NCBI RefSeq assembly: GCF_001403795.1
Contig: NZ_CXSU01000011.1
Coordinates: 818,409-872,424 of the forward strand
Direction of reading: 5' to 3'
Source of the DNA: Jannaschia donghaensis
GTDB taxonomy: Bacteria > Pseudomonadota > Alphaproteobacteria > Rhodobacterales > Rhodobacteraceae
DNA length: 54,016 nucleotides
The position numbers were made by a program, and so were the translations under genes. Numbering within the stretch: position 1 is the first letter of the stretch; the number at the start of each line of letters is the position of its first letter. The notes beneath the pieces are model-generated. The model was not told the DNA's origin, ran no database searches, and saw only the letters and a list, made by a program, of their open reading frames with translations. Shown here one piece after another: positions 24,956 through 32,821 of the stretch.

Positions 24956-26071
24956 ATGTCGCTGAAGGTCGATCTTGTCCGCGACCATTCGGGCCTGCAG
25001 GAAAACCGGCAGGCCCGGAGGTATTTCGCCAAGTTCGAGAAGATCCTCGAATACCTGCCGCGCATCGCCGGCGAGATGGAGCGCGATGGCCGCCTGACCC
25101 GCGCCGAACTGGTCGTTGTGGGCGGGCATCTGGATGCGCTGGGCCACACGTTCCGCGCGCTCAGCCACAAGTATCTGATGACGGGGCGCGACACCGGCGT
25201 CTTTCTCGGATCGCTCATGGTGGATCGGCACGCATCCGGTTTCCCGGTCTTGCAGGAACTGCTGTCCATGGCGTCGGACGCGGCACAGGCGGACGACGCG
25301 CTTGCGCGCCTGCCGGACGTCGCCGAACTCAAACGTCAGATGATCCAGACCATCGTGGGCGAACGGCGCATTCCGACCCATCTGCAATACGCGATGTCCC
25401 AGCGGCTCTACCTCGATGAACTTCGGCAAAAGGATCTGTTCTGGCCGCGCAACGACGTGCGGATGCAGGTGCTGCCGGGGTCGGGGACGCGGCATCTTCT
25501 GCATTGGTCGGCCTGGGACGGGCAGCGGAACCTGCCGGTGATCTGGTTGATGGAGGTGGAGGATGTGGGCGGTCGTCAATTGCCCGGCGACTTCGCCCGG
25601 ATGACGCGGGTCAGGGGCCATCTGATGGCCCAGGCCCTGCCGGACCTCAAACTGGTGACGGTCGCCACCGGCTTCGACGACGATTTCGAGGATATCCACC
25701 CCAAGCGCCTGCAACGATTGACGGTCGGCCCGATGTATTCGTCGGCCTTCACCCTGCAGACCGAAGGGCTGGGCAAGGTGCTGGAGGCCGCGCGCGCCCC
25801 GGCGGGCGAGGATTGGGCGCTGGCCTGGACGTTGGAGACGCTGGTGTCCCGCGACACGACGCAGGAACGGGCCGGCTGGTTCTCCTCGGTCGAAAAACAG
25901 ATCTGGGACCTGCCCGATATGCACGCGGGCAACACCGGGGCCACCCGGATCGAACGGGCCGCGATTTTGCCTGAACGCGTTTATCAGGCGTTGACGGAAA
26001 CGCCGGCACCGGGGTTTTCGGATGTCGTGAAATACGTCGTCGGGGACGGGCGTCTGTGGCGCGCGGATTGA
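24956..26071 (+). CDS. Conserved-looking soluble protein of unknown function, AAA+ operon
   Basis: 371 residues from ATG 24956. It has no signal peptide or membrane helix. The N-terminal third is helical (RRYFAKFEKILEYLPRIAGE and HLDALGHTFRALSHKYLMTG). The remainder mixes beta and helical stretches such as NLPVIWLMEVEDVGGRQLPG and IHPKRLQRLTVGPMYSSAFT. I recognise no domain. Codon use and GC match the genome, and it sits 49 bases after the coiled-coil gene and 33 before the AAA+ gene, so it is probably part of the same operon. A substrate-recognition or regulatory partner for the ATPase is only inference. Confidence 0.75.
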   Translation: MSLKVDLVRDHSGLQENRQARRYFAKFEKILEYLPRIAGEMERDGRLTRAELVVVGGHLDALGHTFRALSHKYLMTGRDTGVFLGSLMVDRHASGFPVLQELLSMASDAAQADDALARLPDVAELKRQMIQTIVGERRIPTHLQYAMSQRLYLDELRQKDLFWPRNDVRMQVLPGSGTRHLLHWSAWDGQRNLPVIWLMEVEDVGGRQLPGDFARMTRVRGHLMAQALPDLKLVTVATGFDDDFEDIHPKRLQRLTVGPMYSSAFTLQTEGLGKVLEAARAPAGEDWALAWTLETLVSRDTTQERAGWFSSVEKQIWDLPDMHAGNTGATRIERAAILPERVYQALTETPAPGFSDVVKYVVGDGRLWRAD

Positions 26072-26104
26072 TGGCATGGAATTGGACGCAAGGAAGGACG
26101 CGAC

Positions 26105-28021
26105 ATGAGCCTGTCGGGTGACGCAATGGAACTGACCGAAGCCGAGATCACGGCCCGCTATGACGCGGCGCTTGCGCTGCTGTCGGGGTTCGATCACGCC
26201 CCTCGCTTTGGCAAGGCGTCCGACGCCCCGCGCGTCGAGCGGTCGCCCGGGATCGGCACGCGGTCGCGGTTTCGGTCCACCACGCCCGGCCTGGTCACGC
26301 GCCGGACGGTGCCGTCCGCCGGGGTCCATCTGCGCGATACGGTGGAGGGCGACGGCCTTGTCACACCCGCCCGTGCGCAGGTATTGCAGGCGATGCGCCG
26401 CGCGCTTGCGATCGCGCTGGCCGTCGGGGCCAAGTTGGAGGACCGATCGGGTTTGGACGCGCTCAAGGCCGCGAACCTGGCCGGACGCCTGCCCGATGCC
26501 GACCGCGCGAAATTCACCGAATTGTTGGAGGCCGAGGCGCTGGCCGTGGGTCATGTCTTCGCCAACGCCACCGCTTTTCTGATCTCGCCCCTGCGCGGAT
26601 CCATCTCGGTCGAGGTGCCGTCCCCCGAGGAGGTTCTGGCCGACAACGCGCAGATCATGCTCGAAGGTCTGCTCTGGGAAATCGACCAGCGGCTTTCGGG
26701 GGTGGAGGAGGAACGCCTTGTCGCCACGCTTGCCGCGCAATGCGAGGTTCTGCTCGACCGTTTGGCCGACCGGGCGCGCAATGCCGCGCGCAGTGCGATC
26801 TTCGCCGACGTCTCCTACCGGATCGAAGCCGACGACCTGAGCCTGAACGGTTTTGCCCCGGCCCTGCGCGCGGCCGGCAAACCGCTCGTGATGCAGTTCA
26901 AGAAACCGCATGAAGTCGTGGGCAACCACATCGCCAAGCATCAGGCGCTCAAGCTGTCGAAGATGCTGATGGCCTATGATTTCGAGCGCAAGCTGAACCC
27001 CTTCGCCGACCTGGGCGGCTTCATCTTCACCTTCATGGGCGACGGCGCGCCGGGGACGGGCAAGACCACGCTGATCCAGATGATGGCCGGACTGATCCAC
27101 GGCTATTGCGACGTGGCGGGCTATCCGTTCCGGTACGAAAACCTGTCGACCGACAGCATCGACAGTTATCAGGGCAAGTCGGCGCAGAACGCCAAGGCCT
27201 TCATCAACGGCGTGCTCGACCCGAACGTGATCGGTTTCGGAACCATCGACGACATCGACCAATTGGCGGGCAAGCGCGGCGACCGGCAGGCCAGTGCGGG
27301 CCAGTTGGAGATCACTTCCGTTCTGATGGAGAGTTTCGCGGGCGCGAACACCGTCGTGCGGGGCAACTGCACCTTCGGCATGTTCTCCAACTACCCCGAG
27401 AACGTGGACGACGCCCTGCGCCAGCGGGCGGGCGCGCGGTTTCTGGTGGACGGGCCGCAAACGCGGGACGATTACATCGACATCCTTTCGCTGCTTCTGG
27501 GCAAGCGGCACGACATCCCGCTGGGCGACCACGATCTGTTCGCCGCGCAGGAATTGACCCGCGCGGTGGCCGAGAGTTTCGCCAAGCATTCTCGCCCGGC
27601 GGAACAGAAGCTGGCCGAGGTATTCGACGACGTCCGCGGCAAGATCGGTGAGCTGGACACGATCGCCAGGATCGGCACCTATCTCAAAGGTATTCAGGCC
27701 GCCGACGAACGTTTCACCGGGCGCGCGATCAAGAACATCACCGACGCTGTAAAAGTCCGCGCGATGGATGTCGAACTGCCCGATGCCTGGTTCGAGGACC
27801 CCGCGACCTTCATGCATAGACCCTACGATACCAAGATGGAGATGGTGGGCGAAATGCGCGTGCCGATCACCACCGAGATGGTGATCCAGGAGGTGAACCG
27901 CTACGCCGATTCCGAATTCCGCTATGCCGATAAGTCCGATGAGGCCGCTATCGAGACGGCGGTTCGCGACATGGGCCGGATGGAGGAAGCCAAACGGCGC
28001 TACATGGCTGGGAAGGCATGA
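26105..28021 (+). CDS. AAA+ ATPase with long unassigned N-terminal region
   Basis: 638 residues. A helical N-terminal region of about 290 residues has no recognisable domain. The ATPase core follows: Walker A GDGAPGTGKTT (about residues 312-322), Walker B in VIGFGTIDDIDQ (about 376-387), sensor-1-like FGMFSNYPEN, and a likely arginine finger in LRQRAGARF. The C-terminal about 130 residues are helical and acidic. It is single-ring AAA+ by motif count. No protease, helicase or VWA domain is fused. The gene is central to the operon 23836-31000, and its stop overlaps the next start by four bases. Role unknown: remodelling of a membrane complex made by the neighbouring small membrane proteins is plausible. 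Confidence 0.88.
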   Translation: MSLSGDAMELTEAEITARYDAALALLSGFDHAPRFGKASDAPRVERSPGIGTRSRFRSTTPGLVTRRTVPSAGVHLRDTVEGDGLVTPARAQVLQAMRRALAIALAVGAKLEDRSGLDALKAANLAGRLPDADRAKFTELLEAEALAVGHVFANATAFLISPLRGSISVEVPSPEEVLADNAQIMLEGLLWEIDQRLSGVEEERLVATLAAQCEVLLDRLADRARNAARSAIFADVSYRIEADDLSLNGFAPALRAAGKPLVMQFKKPHEVVGNHIAKHQALKLSKMLMAYDFERKLNPFADLGGFIFTFMGDGAPGTGKTTLIQMMAGLIHGYCDVAGYPFRYENLSTDSIDSYQGKSAQNAKAFINGVLDPNVIGFGTIDDIDQLAGKRGDRQASAGQLEITSVLMESFAGANTVVRGNCTFGMFSNYPENVDDALRQRAGARFLVDGPQTRDDYIDILSLLLGKRHDIPLGDHDLFAAQELTRAVAESFAKHSRPAEQKLAEVFDDVRGKIGELDTIARIGTYLKGIQAADERFTGRAIKNITDAVKVRAMDVELPDAWFEDPATFMHRPYDTKMEMVGEMRVPITTEMVIQEVNRYADSEFRYADKSDEAAIETAVRDMGRMEEAKRRYMAGKA

Positions 28022-28329
28022 TCGCGACGGTCGTCCTCCCCCTCGCCCTTCTGGCCCTGACGGCTTGGGTCGTACCCTGGGTGCTATCTAAAGTACTGCC
28101 GGAAGGGGTGTTCTGGCTTCTGCTGATCGGCGTATTGTCTGCGGTCGCGCTGACCGTCGTGTCGGCGCTCGGGTTCTACGTCCTCTATGGGCAGGCCGGA
28201 GAGGCGGTGCTGGACGCGGCCCCCTGGCATTTCGTCGTGCTGTCCGCCCGCGCAGCGTTGGTCTGGGGACCGGTGATGGTGCTGTCGCTGGCGAACATTC
28301 CGAAGGGCTGGAAGGAGGCGGTGTGGTGA
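28018..28329 (+). CDS. Small three-helix membrane protein, AAA+ operon
   Basis: 103 residues. Three hydrophobic segments (about 2-24, 28-55 and 66-92) make this a small inner-membrane protein with no recognised family. It starts inside the stop codon of the AAA+ gene (ATGA overlap) and overlaps the next gene by four to seven bases, so it is translated together with both. Presumably it is part of the complex on which the ATPase acts. Confidence 0.7.
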   Translation: MIATVVLPLALLALTAWVVPWVLSKVLPEGVFWLLLIGVLSAVALTVVSALGFYVLYGQAGEAVLDAAPWHFVVLSARAALVWGPVMVLSLANIPKGWKEAVW

Positions 28330-28751
28330 GTGGGTTCTTTGCATTCTCCTTCTTGTTGGCCCTGTGCTTCTACGCACCACGCTTTATCGCACCTTTTCTC
28401 CCCCGGACGGCCTTCGGATTGGTCAGCAACGGTATTTCGGTTCTGTCCTGTGTAACTTTGGTCGAATTATTCACCTACCATCAGATCACTCATGCAAGTT
28501 CTGGAGACGCGCTAGTTTCTACGGCGCGGTCGCTCATCGGGTGGATACCAATGACGTTTTGGGGCGTCTCGCGCCTACCTAGGACTTGGACGAAGGCCGA
28601 CTGGGATCGTATTCCGTACACGTGGGCTGGGTTGGGGCTATGGACAGGATACCACGAAGGTGCTGCGCGCCTGCCTTCCACTGGAGACGACGACGCAGAT
28701 TTTAAACGTCGCGGTGAAGTCGATCAGGCGCCGTGGGGAGAATTTCACTGA
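28326..28751 (+). CDS. Small membrane protein with atypically low GC, AAA+ operon
   Basis: 141 residues from a GTG at 28326 (GTG 28323 one codon earlier is equally possible). Three hydrophobic segments are visible (about residues 4-24, 30-50 and 65-85), then a soluble tail with WTKADWDRIPYTWAGLGLWT and an acidic end. The base composition is visibly different from the genes around it: about 55 of the first 100 bases are G or C, with AT-ending codons common, against roughly two thirds GC nearby. It overlaps the preceding gene and its stop overlaps the next ATG. No family recognised. It may be a fast-evolving or recently acquired member of the operon. Confidence 0.65.
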   Translation: MSGFFAFSFLLALCFYAPRFIAPFLPRTAFGLVSNGISVLSCVTLVELFTYHQITHASSGDALVSTARSLIGWIPMTFWGVSRLPRTWTKADWDRIPYTWAGLGLWTGYHEGAARLPSTGDDDADFKRRGEVDQAPWGEFH

Positions 28752-30070
28752 TGAACCGCCTCATTCGCCACGGCCTCATGTTCGCCGGTCTCTTCGAGGT
28801 TTCCTCCCCCGCTCTGGTCGAACGCTACAACCGTGCGCTCGAACATCTCTCCGGCAAGCGAACGACACTCGACCACTTCCATATCGACCTGTCTGGCTTC
28901 TCCCCCGAGGTCGGGGACGAGCTGGACGACATGGGCTATCTCAATCCCGGTGGCTGCAACCGGCAGATCATTCTGCTGTCGACGCAGCAGCGCAACGCGC
29001 CCTTGCTGGAAATGAAGTTCTCCACCTCGGCCACCATCATCCGCGACTTCATCGATGCGAACGAGGCGCAGCTGTTTCGTCTGACCGCCCGCGATGCCGT
29101 GGCCGGCGAGTTGCAGAATTCGGTCTATTCCGTGCCGCACCCGCAATCGCTTCTCGATATACGTTCCGTCACGGTCGAGGCCGATACGACGACCGGTATC
29201 GTGCGCGACGCGGCCAAGCTCGACACGCTCATCACGCGTTTCAACGAAGATCCCGACGCATGGTGGGACGACGTATTGGTCGCGCAGATGATCGGCCTGG
29301 CGCGCACGACGGGCGATGTGACCCGCGCACCCGTCACCTTCCAGACGCCCAATTTCCGGCAGGACGATTTCTGGACGTCGCACCACGGCGGTCTGTATGT
29401 CTTCCGCTCGGTCGAACATCCGGCCGTTCTTGCGGCATTGCCATTCGACGCGTCCGGTATCGACATGATCGACGTGACGGACACGAACGCCGTCGCCACG
29501 TTCTTCGTGCGCAACGGCCTGCTACAGCCCATCGTGGAGGGACGGGGGGAGGCCGCCGCCGGCATCCTGCGCGAAAAACTGGAGCATCTGGCCATCGACG
29601 CCTTGGGCCACGCGGGCCACCTGCCGGACCGCACCGACGACCGCGCCCTGCGCCGCGCCATGCAGACCCACGCCGATGCACTGCCGGTGGCGGTCAATGC
29701 GCTGGGTGCGATGCTGGCCTGGGCGGAAGGGCGCGGCGACTGGCCCCGGATCGACAGCAGCAATCCGGCATATTTCCACACGATGCGCGCCGCCCCAGGG
29801 CCGTTGCGCGATCTGGTGAACATGGTCCTTGCCGAACTTGCCCCGCAGGATTTTCGGCAACTTCATATCTGCCACAAGCCGCTTTTCTACGCCCGCTACC
29901 GCGCCATGCCAGAGGCGTTGAAGGAGTGGGTCGCGGAACGCCTGGCGCGCGACTATGCTGCCGATAAGGCGGGGGTGTGGAAGCATCTGTATGCGGCGGA
30001 TGTGCCGGCCGACATGCCGAAGGTAAAGCGCGAAGGCTGGCCCATCGCAAACAGGGGGCCCTGGGGATAA
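28751..30070 (+). CDS. Conserved protein of unknown function (possibly DUF6638), AAA+ operon
   Basis: 439 residues, starting at an ATG that overlaps the previous stop (TGATG). It has no signal peptide or clear membrane helix. An N-terminal FHIDLSGFSPEVGDELDDMG and later MIDVTDTNAVATFFVRNGLL, together with a C-terminal HICHKPLFYARYRAMPEALK, look like conserved segments. I believe it corresponds to the roseobacter family DUF6638, but that assignment is from memory and unverified. It has no catalytic motif I can name. A full-length, well-formed gene in the genome's own codon style, so not a remnant. Confidence 0.75.
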   Translation: MNRLIRHGLMFAGLFEVSSPALVERYNRALEHLSGKRTTLDHFHIDLSGFSPEVGDELDDMGYLNPGGCNRQIILLSTQQRNAPLLEMKFSTSATIIRDFIDANEAQLFRLTARDAVAGELQNSVYSVPHPQSLLDIRSVTVEADTTTGIVRDAAKLDTLITRFNEDPDAWWDDVLVAQMIGLARTTGDVTRAPVTFQTPNFRQDDFWTSHHGGLYVFRSVEHPAVLAALPFDASGIDMIDVTDTNAVATFFVRNGLLQPIVEGRGEAAAGILREKLEHLAIDALGHAGHLPDRTDDRALRRAMQTHADALPVAVNALGAMLAWAEGRGDWPRIDSSNPAYFHTMRAAPGPLRDLVNMVLAELAPQDFRQLHICHKPLFYARYRAMPEALKEWVAERLARDYAADKAGVWKHLYAADVPADMPKVKREGWPIANRGPWG

Positions 30071-30071
30071 T

Positions 30072-30338
30072 ATGTTCGGTCTGTTACGTCTTTTCGTCGT
30101 GCTGATGGTTTTGCTGACGATCGTTTACTGGGCGCTCGTCTTTTATCTGCGCGCGGGCGAACGCGACCGGCTGGAGGCCGAGTGGGAGGCCGAGCAGCCG
30201 CCCCTGCCGCGTGAACGTTATGTCGAAATCGGCATCCGCGACTATCAGGGTAGCCTGCGCCGCAAATTGCTCTGGGGGGTGTATATCGTGCCCATCGGCA
30301 CCATCTGCGCATTGATCTACTTCGTGAACTACGCCTGA
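30072..30338 (+). CDS. Small two-helix membrane protein, AAA+ operon
   Basis: 88 residues. A membrane helix at 7-27 (LFVVLMVLLTIVYWALVFYL) is followed by a charged segment (RAGERDRLEAEWEAEQPPLP) and a second helix near 67-86. It starts two bases after the preceding stop. The next gene follows eleven bases later. No named family; a small subunit or assembly factor of the same membrane complex is the simplest idea. Confidence 0.7.
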   Translation: MFGLLRLFVVLMVLLTIVYWALVFYLRAGERDRLEAEWEAEQPPLPRERYVEIGIRDYQGSLRRKLLWGVYIVPIGTICALIYFVNYA

Positions 30339-30349
30339 GAGGCCGCCCG

Positions 30350-31000
30350 ATGACCTATGTGAAATGGATATTCCTGCTTCTGGTCGCGGCGATCGTCGGC
30401 GCGTTTTTGCACTACACCCTGCCGCAGACCGATATCGTGCGCATCGTCGGCACGGAAAACCGCCGTATCGATTTCGGCGAGAATTCGATTTTCTGGGCCT
30501 CGCCCGACGTCGGCACGACGGGCCTGACGACGCGCGACGTGCGTTTCATCGAAACGGTGCGCGAAGGCGGGCGTCCGTCGGTCTATCGCAACGAGGATAC
30601 GGGGTGGGGCTGGCCGCCGTACTTCAAGCTCGACTCCTCGAACCTTCAGGCCGAAGCGCGGGATCTGACCTCTACCTCTGCCGCGCCGCAATGGGTGGCG
30701 CTGACACATTACGGCTGGCGTTCGGAACTCCTTACGATCTTCCCCAACGCGGTGGGCGTGCGCCCGGTCGATGGGCCGGACGCGACGACGATCCCGTGGT
30801 TCAACATCATTTTTCTGACCATCCTTGCGGCGATCGTCTGGGCGATCACGGTTCGCATCATTCGCTTTCGCCGCAATCGCATTGACCCGATCCTGGAAGA
30901 TGCGGGGGAGGCGTGGGACGATGCCGGCAATGCCGTGTCCGCGCGGCGCAAGGGGGTCCGCGCCTGGCTCGACACTTGGAAGAGCAAGCCGCGGAACTGA
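30350..31000 (+). CDS. DUF1523 family membrane protein
   Basis: 216 residues. An N-terminal membrane helix (VKWIFLLLVAAIVGAFLHYT) precedes an extracytoplasmic domain containing the family signature SVYRNEDTGWGWPPYFKLDS followed by SNLQAEARDL. A second helix lies near 145-170, and a basic cytoplasmic tail ends the protein. The signature is that of DUF1523, a family of unknown function common in Rhodobacteraceae. It is the last gene of the AAA+ operon and converges on the minus-strand nuclease gene with only 12 bases between the stops. Confidence 0.85.
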   Translation: MTYVKWIFLLLVAAIVGAFLHYTLPQTDIVRIVGTENRRIDFGENSIFWASPDVGTTGLTTRDVRFIETVREGGRPSVYRNEDTGWGWPPYFKLDSSNLQAEARDLTSTSAAPQWVALTHYGWRSELLTIFPNAVGVRPVDGPDATTIPWFNIIFLTILAAIVWAITVRIIRFRRNRIDPILEDAGEAWDDAGNAVSARRKGVRAWLDTWKSKPRN

Positions 31001-31012
31001 ATGGGCGTTTGC

Positions 31013-32071
31013 TCAGGCGGCGTATTTCAGCGCCGTGGCCCGCAGCCTTTCGGCGAAGCCCAGCATATCGTCGAGTGAATTGATCGGCTGACGGTCCTCG
31101 GCCTCTCCGTCGAACAACCCCACGAATTTCTGGCTCCGGTTGAAGTGCAGGCGCAGCAACGGCTTGCGATTGTTGTCGTCGAGCAGGATCGCGCAGTAGC
31201 TCTTGGCGTCGCGCAGGACGATCCTGTCTCCGGCGACCGTTCCGCGCAGCAGGGTCTTGACCGTCAGCCAGCCCTCTATCTCCGCCTCGGTCGTGACGGT
31301 CTCGGCCTTGGCAAGGGGTTGGGCCGCCGCCTGTTCGCTGGGCGTGTCGTCCAGCGCGGTGTTCAACCGCGACCGGACCCGATCACGAACGATATCGGTC
31401 AGGGCCATGCCGATCCCGGACGCGATCATCGCCCGGATCTCGGAGTTGAGACGCCCGTCATAGACGTCGGAGGCCACCAACTTGACCAACCCGTCCGACG
31501 GCTCTGCCATCCATGTGGTCAACGTCTTCTTGATGGCTGATACGTATTTCAGGCGTTCCGCCTGTGCCAAAATGTTGTCCAGATCGAACCCGTCGCGTGC
31601 GAACTTCTCCAACTCGGCGACGGCCTGCGCGGAGTAGTCGAGCAGATCGAAGGTGAAGAACGGTCTCCGGTCCAGCTTGTTTGCCTCCTCCAGGTCGGAA
31701 TGAAACCTGAACTCCCGCCCGTTGGTGAGAACCGCGAAACGGGCTTTGGTCACGCTGAAATAGCGGTAGAGCTGGGCAAGGTGCTTTTCCGACAATGTCG
31801 TCGACATGCCTTTGCACTCGATCAGGATCGACACCTCGCCATCGCGCATCACGGCGTAATCGACCTTCTCACCCTTTTTGCCAACCGCGTCGGCGGTGTA
31901 CTCGGGCACGACTTCGGCGGGGTTGAACACATCGTACCCCAAAGCTTGCAGAAACGGCAGAACAACGGAGGTTTTCGCCGCTTCCTCGGTCCCGATGGTG
32001 GCTGCGTGCAATTCGACCCGTTTTGCGAGTTGCGACAGCGCCTGATCCAGATTGCTCAACGTAATCTCCAT
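31013..32071 (-). CDS. PD-(D/E)XK nuclease-like protein, HsdR_N type, stand-alone
   Basis: 352 residues from ATG 32071 (a TTG three codons earlier is the alternative). The N-terminal domain has AAKTSVVLPFLQALGYDVFN then PAEVVPEYTADAV, and the nuclease motif VDYAVMRDGEVSILIECKG (Asp, then Glu-Cys-Lys). This is the type I restriction HsdR N-terminal fold. No helicase, methylase or specificity gene is nearby, so it is not a classical restriction system. The C-terminal part (about 255-352) is a small beta-rich domain, WLTVKTLLRGTVAGDRIVLR. Solitary proteins of this kind are widespread and may act in defence or DNA turnover. Its start codon lies inside a perfect palindrome and near-leaderless promoter (see separate entry). 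Confidence 0.85.
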   Translation of the reverse strand: MEITLSNLDQALSQLAKRVELHAATIGTEEAAKTSVVLPFLQALGYDVFNPAEVVPEYTADAVGKKGEKVDYAVMRDGEVSILIECKGMSTTLSEKHLAQLYRYFSVTKARFAVLTNGREFRFHSDLEEANKLDRRPFFTFDLLDYSAQAVAELEKFARDGFDLDNILAQAERLKYVSAIKKTLTTWMAEPSDGLVKLVASDVYDGRLNSEIRAMIASGIGMALTDIVRDRVRSRLNTALDDTPSEQAAAQPLAKAETVTTEAEIEGWLTVKTLLRGTVAGDRIVLRDAKSYCAILLDDNNRKPLLRLHFNRSQKFVGLFDGEAEDRQPINSLDDMLGFAERLRATALKYAA

Positions 32072-32111
32072 AGTTTTCAAAACTATGGCTATGCAAGCGT
32101 TGCGCTGTCAA
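32068..32111 (-). promoter_or_regulatory. Promoter with palindromic operator over the nuclease start codon
   Basis: On the minus strand, a consensus -35 TTGACA (32106-32111) is followed after 18 bases by CATAGT (32082-32087), a 4/6 match to the -10 box. The predicted start is then only three to five bases before the ATG, giving a nearly leaderless mRNA. The -10 box and the start codon are the two halves of a perfect inverted repeat: CCATAGTTTT (32068-32077), one central base, AAAACTATGG (32079-32088). A protein bound there would block both polymerase and start codon. Confidence 0.6.
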
Positions 32112-32128
32112 CACGGCCGCCCGGAAGG

Positions 32129-32473
32129 TCAGTCGTCCCGCACTCCCAGTTTTGCCTTGGCGTCCGGGTCGACCGTCGTCGGCCCCCACAGCGGCACGCC
32201 CGACCGGAACGCGGCGCGGCCGATCATATGCGCGCCGACCGGGGCCGTGATCAGCAGGAACACGACGATGGCGATCGCGCGGGCCACGGTGGGCGCGTCG
32301 GCGAAACCGGCGGCGACGGCCAGCATGATCAGGCCGCTGGCCAGCGTGCCGGCCTTGGTCGTCGCATGCATCCGGATCAGAACGTCCGGCAGGCGCAGGA
32401 TGCCAAGACCCGCGATGAAGGCGAAAAACCCGCCCGACAGGACGCAGAACGACAGGAAGAGTTCCAGGATCAT
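32129..32473 (-). CDS. mnhG: Na+/H+ antiporter subunit G
   Basis: 114 residues with three membrane helices and the family motif GILRLPDVLIRMHATTKAGT (about residues 24-43), which is diagnostic of MrpG/MnhG/PhaG. It is a small subunit of the seven-part Mrp complex and the last gene of the operon; the start overlaps mnhF by four bases. A C-terminal soluble tail (PTTVDPDAKAKLGVRDD) extends beyond the last helix. Confidence 0.93.
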   Translation of the reverse strand: MILELFLSFCVLSGGFFAFIAGLGILRLPDVLIRMHATTKAGTLASGLIMLAVAAGFADAPTVARAIAIVVFLLITAPVGAHMIGRAAFRSGVPLWGPTTVDPDAKAKLGVRDD

Positions 32474-32808
32474 GGGGGGCCTCCGTGGTCGTCGGCGCGG
32501 TGCAGGTGTGCGGCGTCGGGGCGCCTGACCTTCCGCTCCACGAAGCGGGCGAGAGCGACGGTGGCGAAAAAGCCGATCAGCGCCGTCACGACGGCCACGT
32601 CGAGAAAGGTCGTCGTCCCGGTGTCGATGGCGTAGAGGCCGCAGAACGCAACGATCAGCACCGTCATCGTGTCGAGCGCGACGACCCGGTCCGGCAGGGA
32701 CGGACCCTTGATGAGCCGCACCATCGCCAGGAGGATGGCGGCCATCACGAGCACGAAGGAGATCTGCACCGAGGCGTTCAGGATCGGCATCTGTTCGATC
32801 AGCGTCAT
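32470..32808 (-). CDS. mnhF: Na+/H+ antiporter subunit F
   Basis: 112 residues, three membrane helices. The motif MVRLIKGPSLPDRVVALDTM is characteristic of MrpF/MnhF/PhaF. The C-terminal cytoplasmic tail (KVRRPDAAHLHRADDHGG) is His-rich, which is unusual but may be neutral. It lies between mnhE (13-base gap) and mnhG (four-base overlap). Confidence 0.92.
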   Translation of the reverse strand: MTLIEQMPILNASVQISFVLVMAAILLAMVRLIKGPSLPDRVVALDTMTVLIVAFCGLYAIDTGTTTFLDVAVVTALIGFFATVALARFVERKVRRPDAAHLHRADDHGGPP

Positions 32809-32821
32809 GTCGGCGTCCCCC

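Noticed and set aside
24938-27817. A 959-codon open frame on the minus strand opposite the AAA+ operon
   Set aside because: It is antisense to two well-formed genes with clear AAA+ motifs; it is Arg/Gly/His-rich with no domain, as expected from third-position GC.
31013-32071. A type I restriction system
   Set aside because: Only the HsdR N-terminal-like part exists; no helicase, HsdM or HsdS gene lies within the window.
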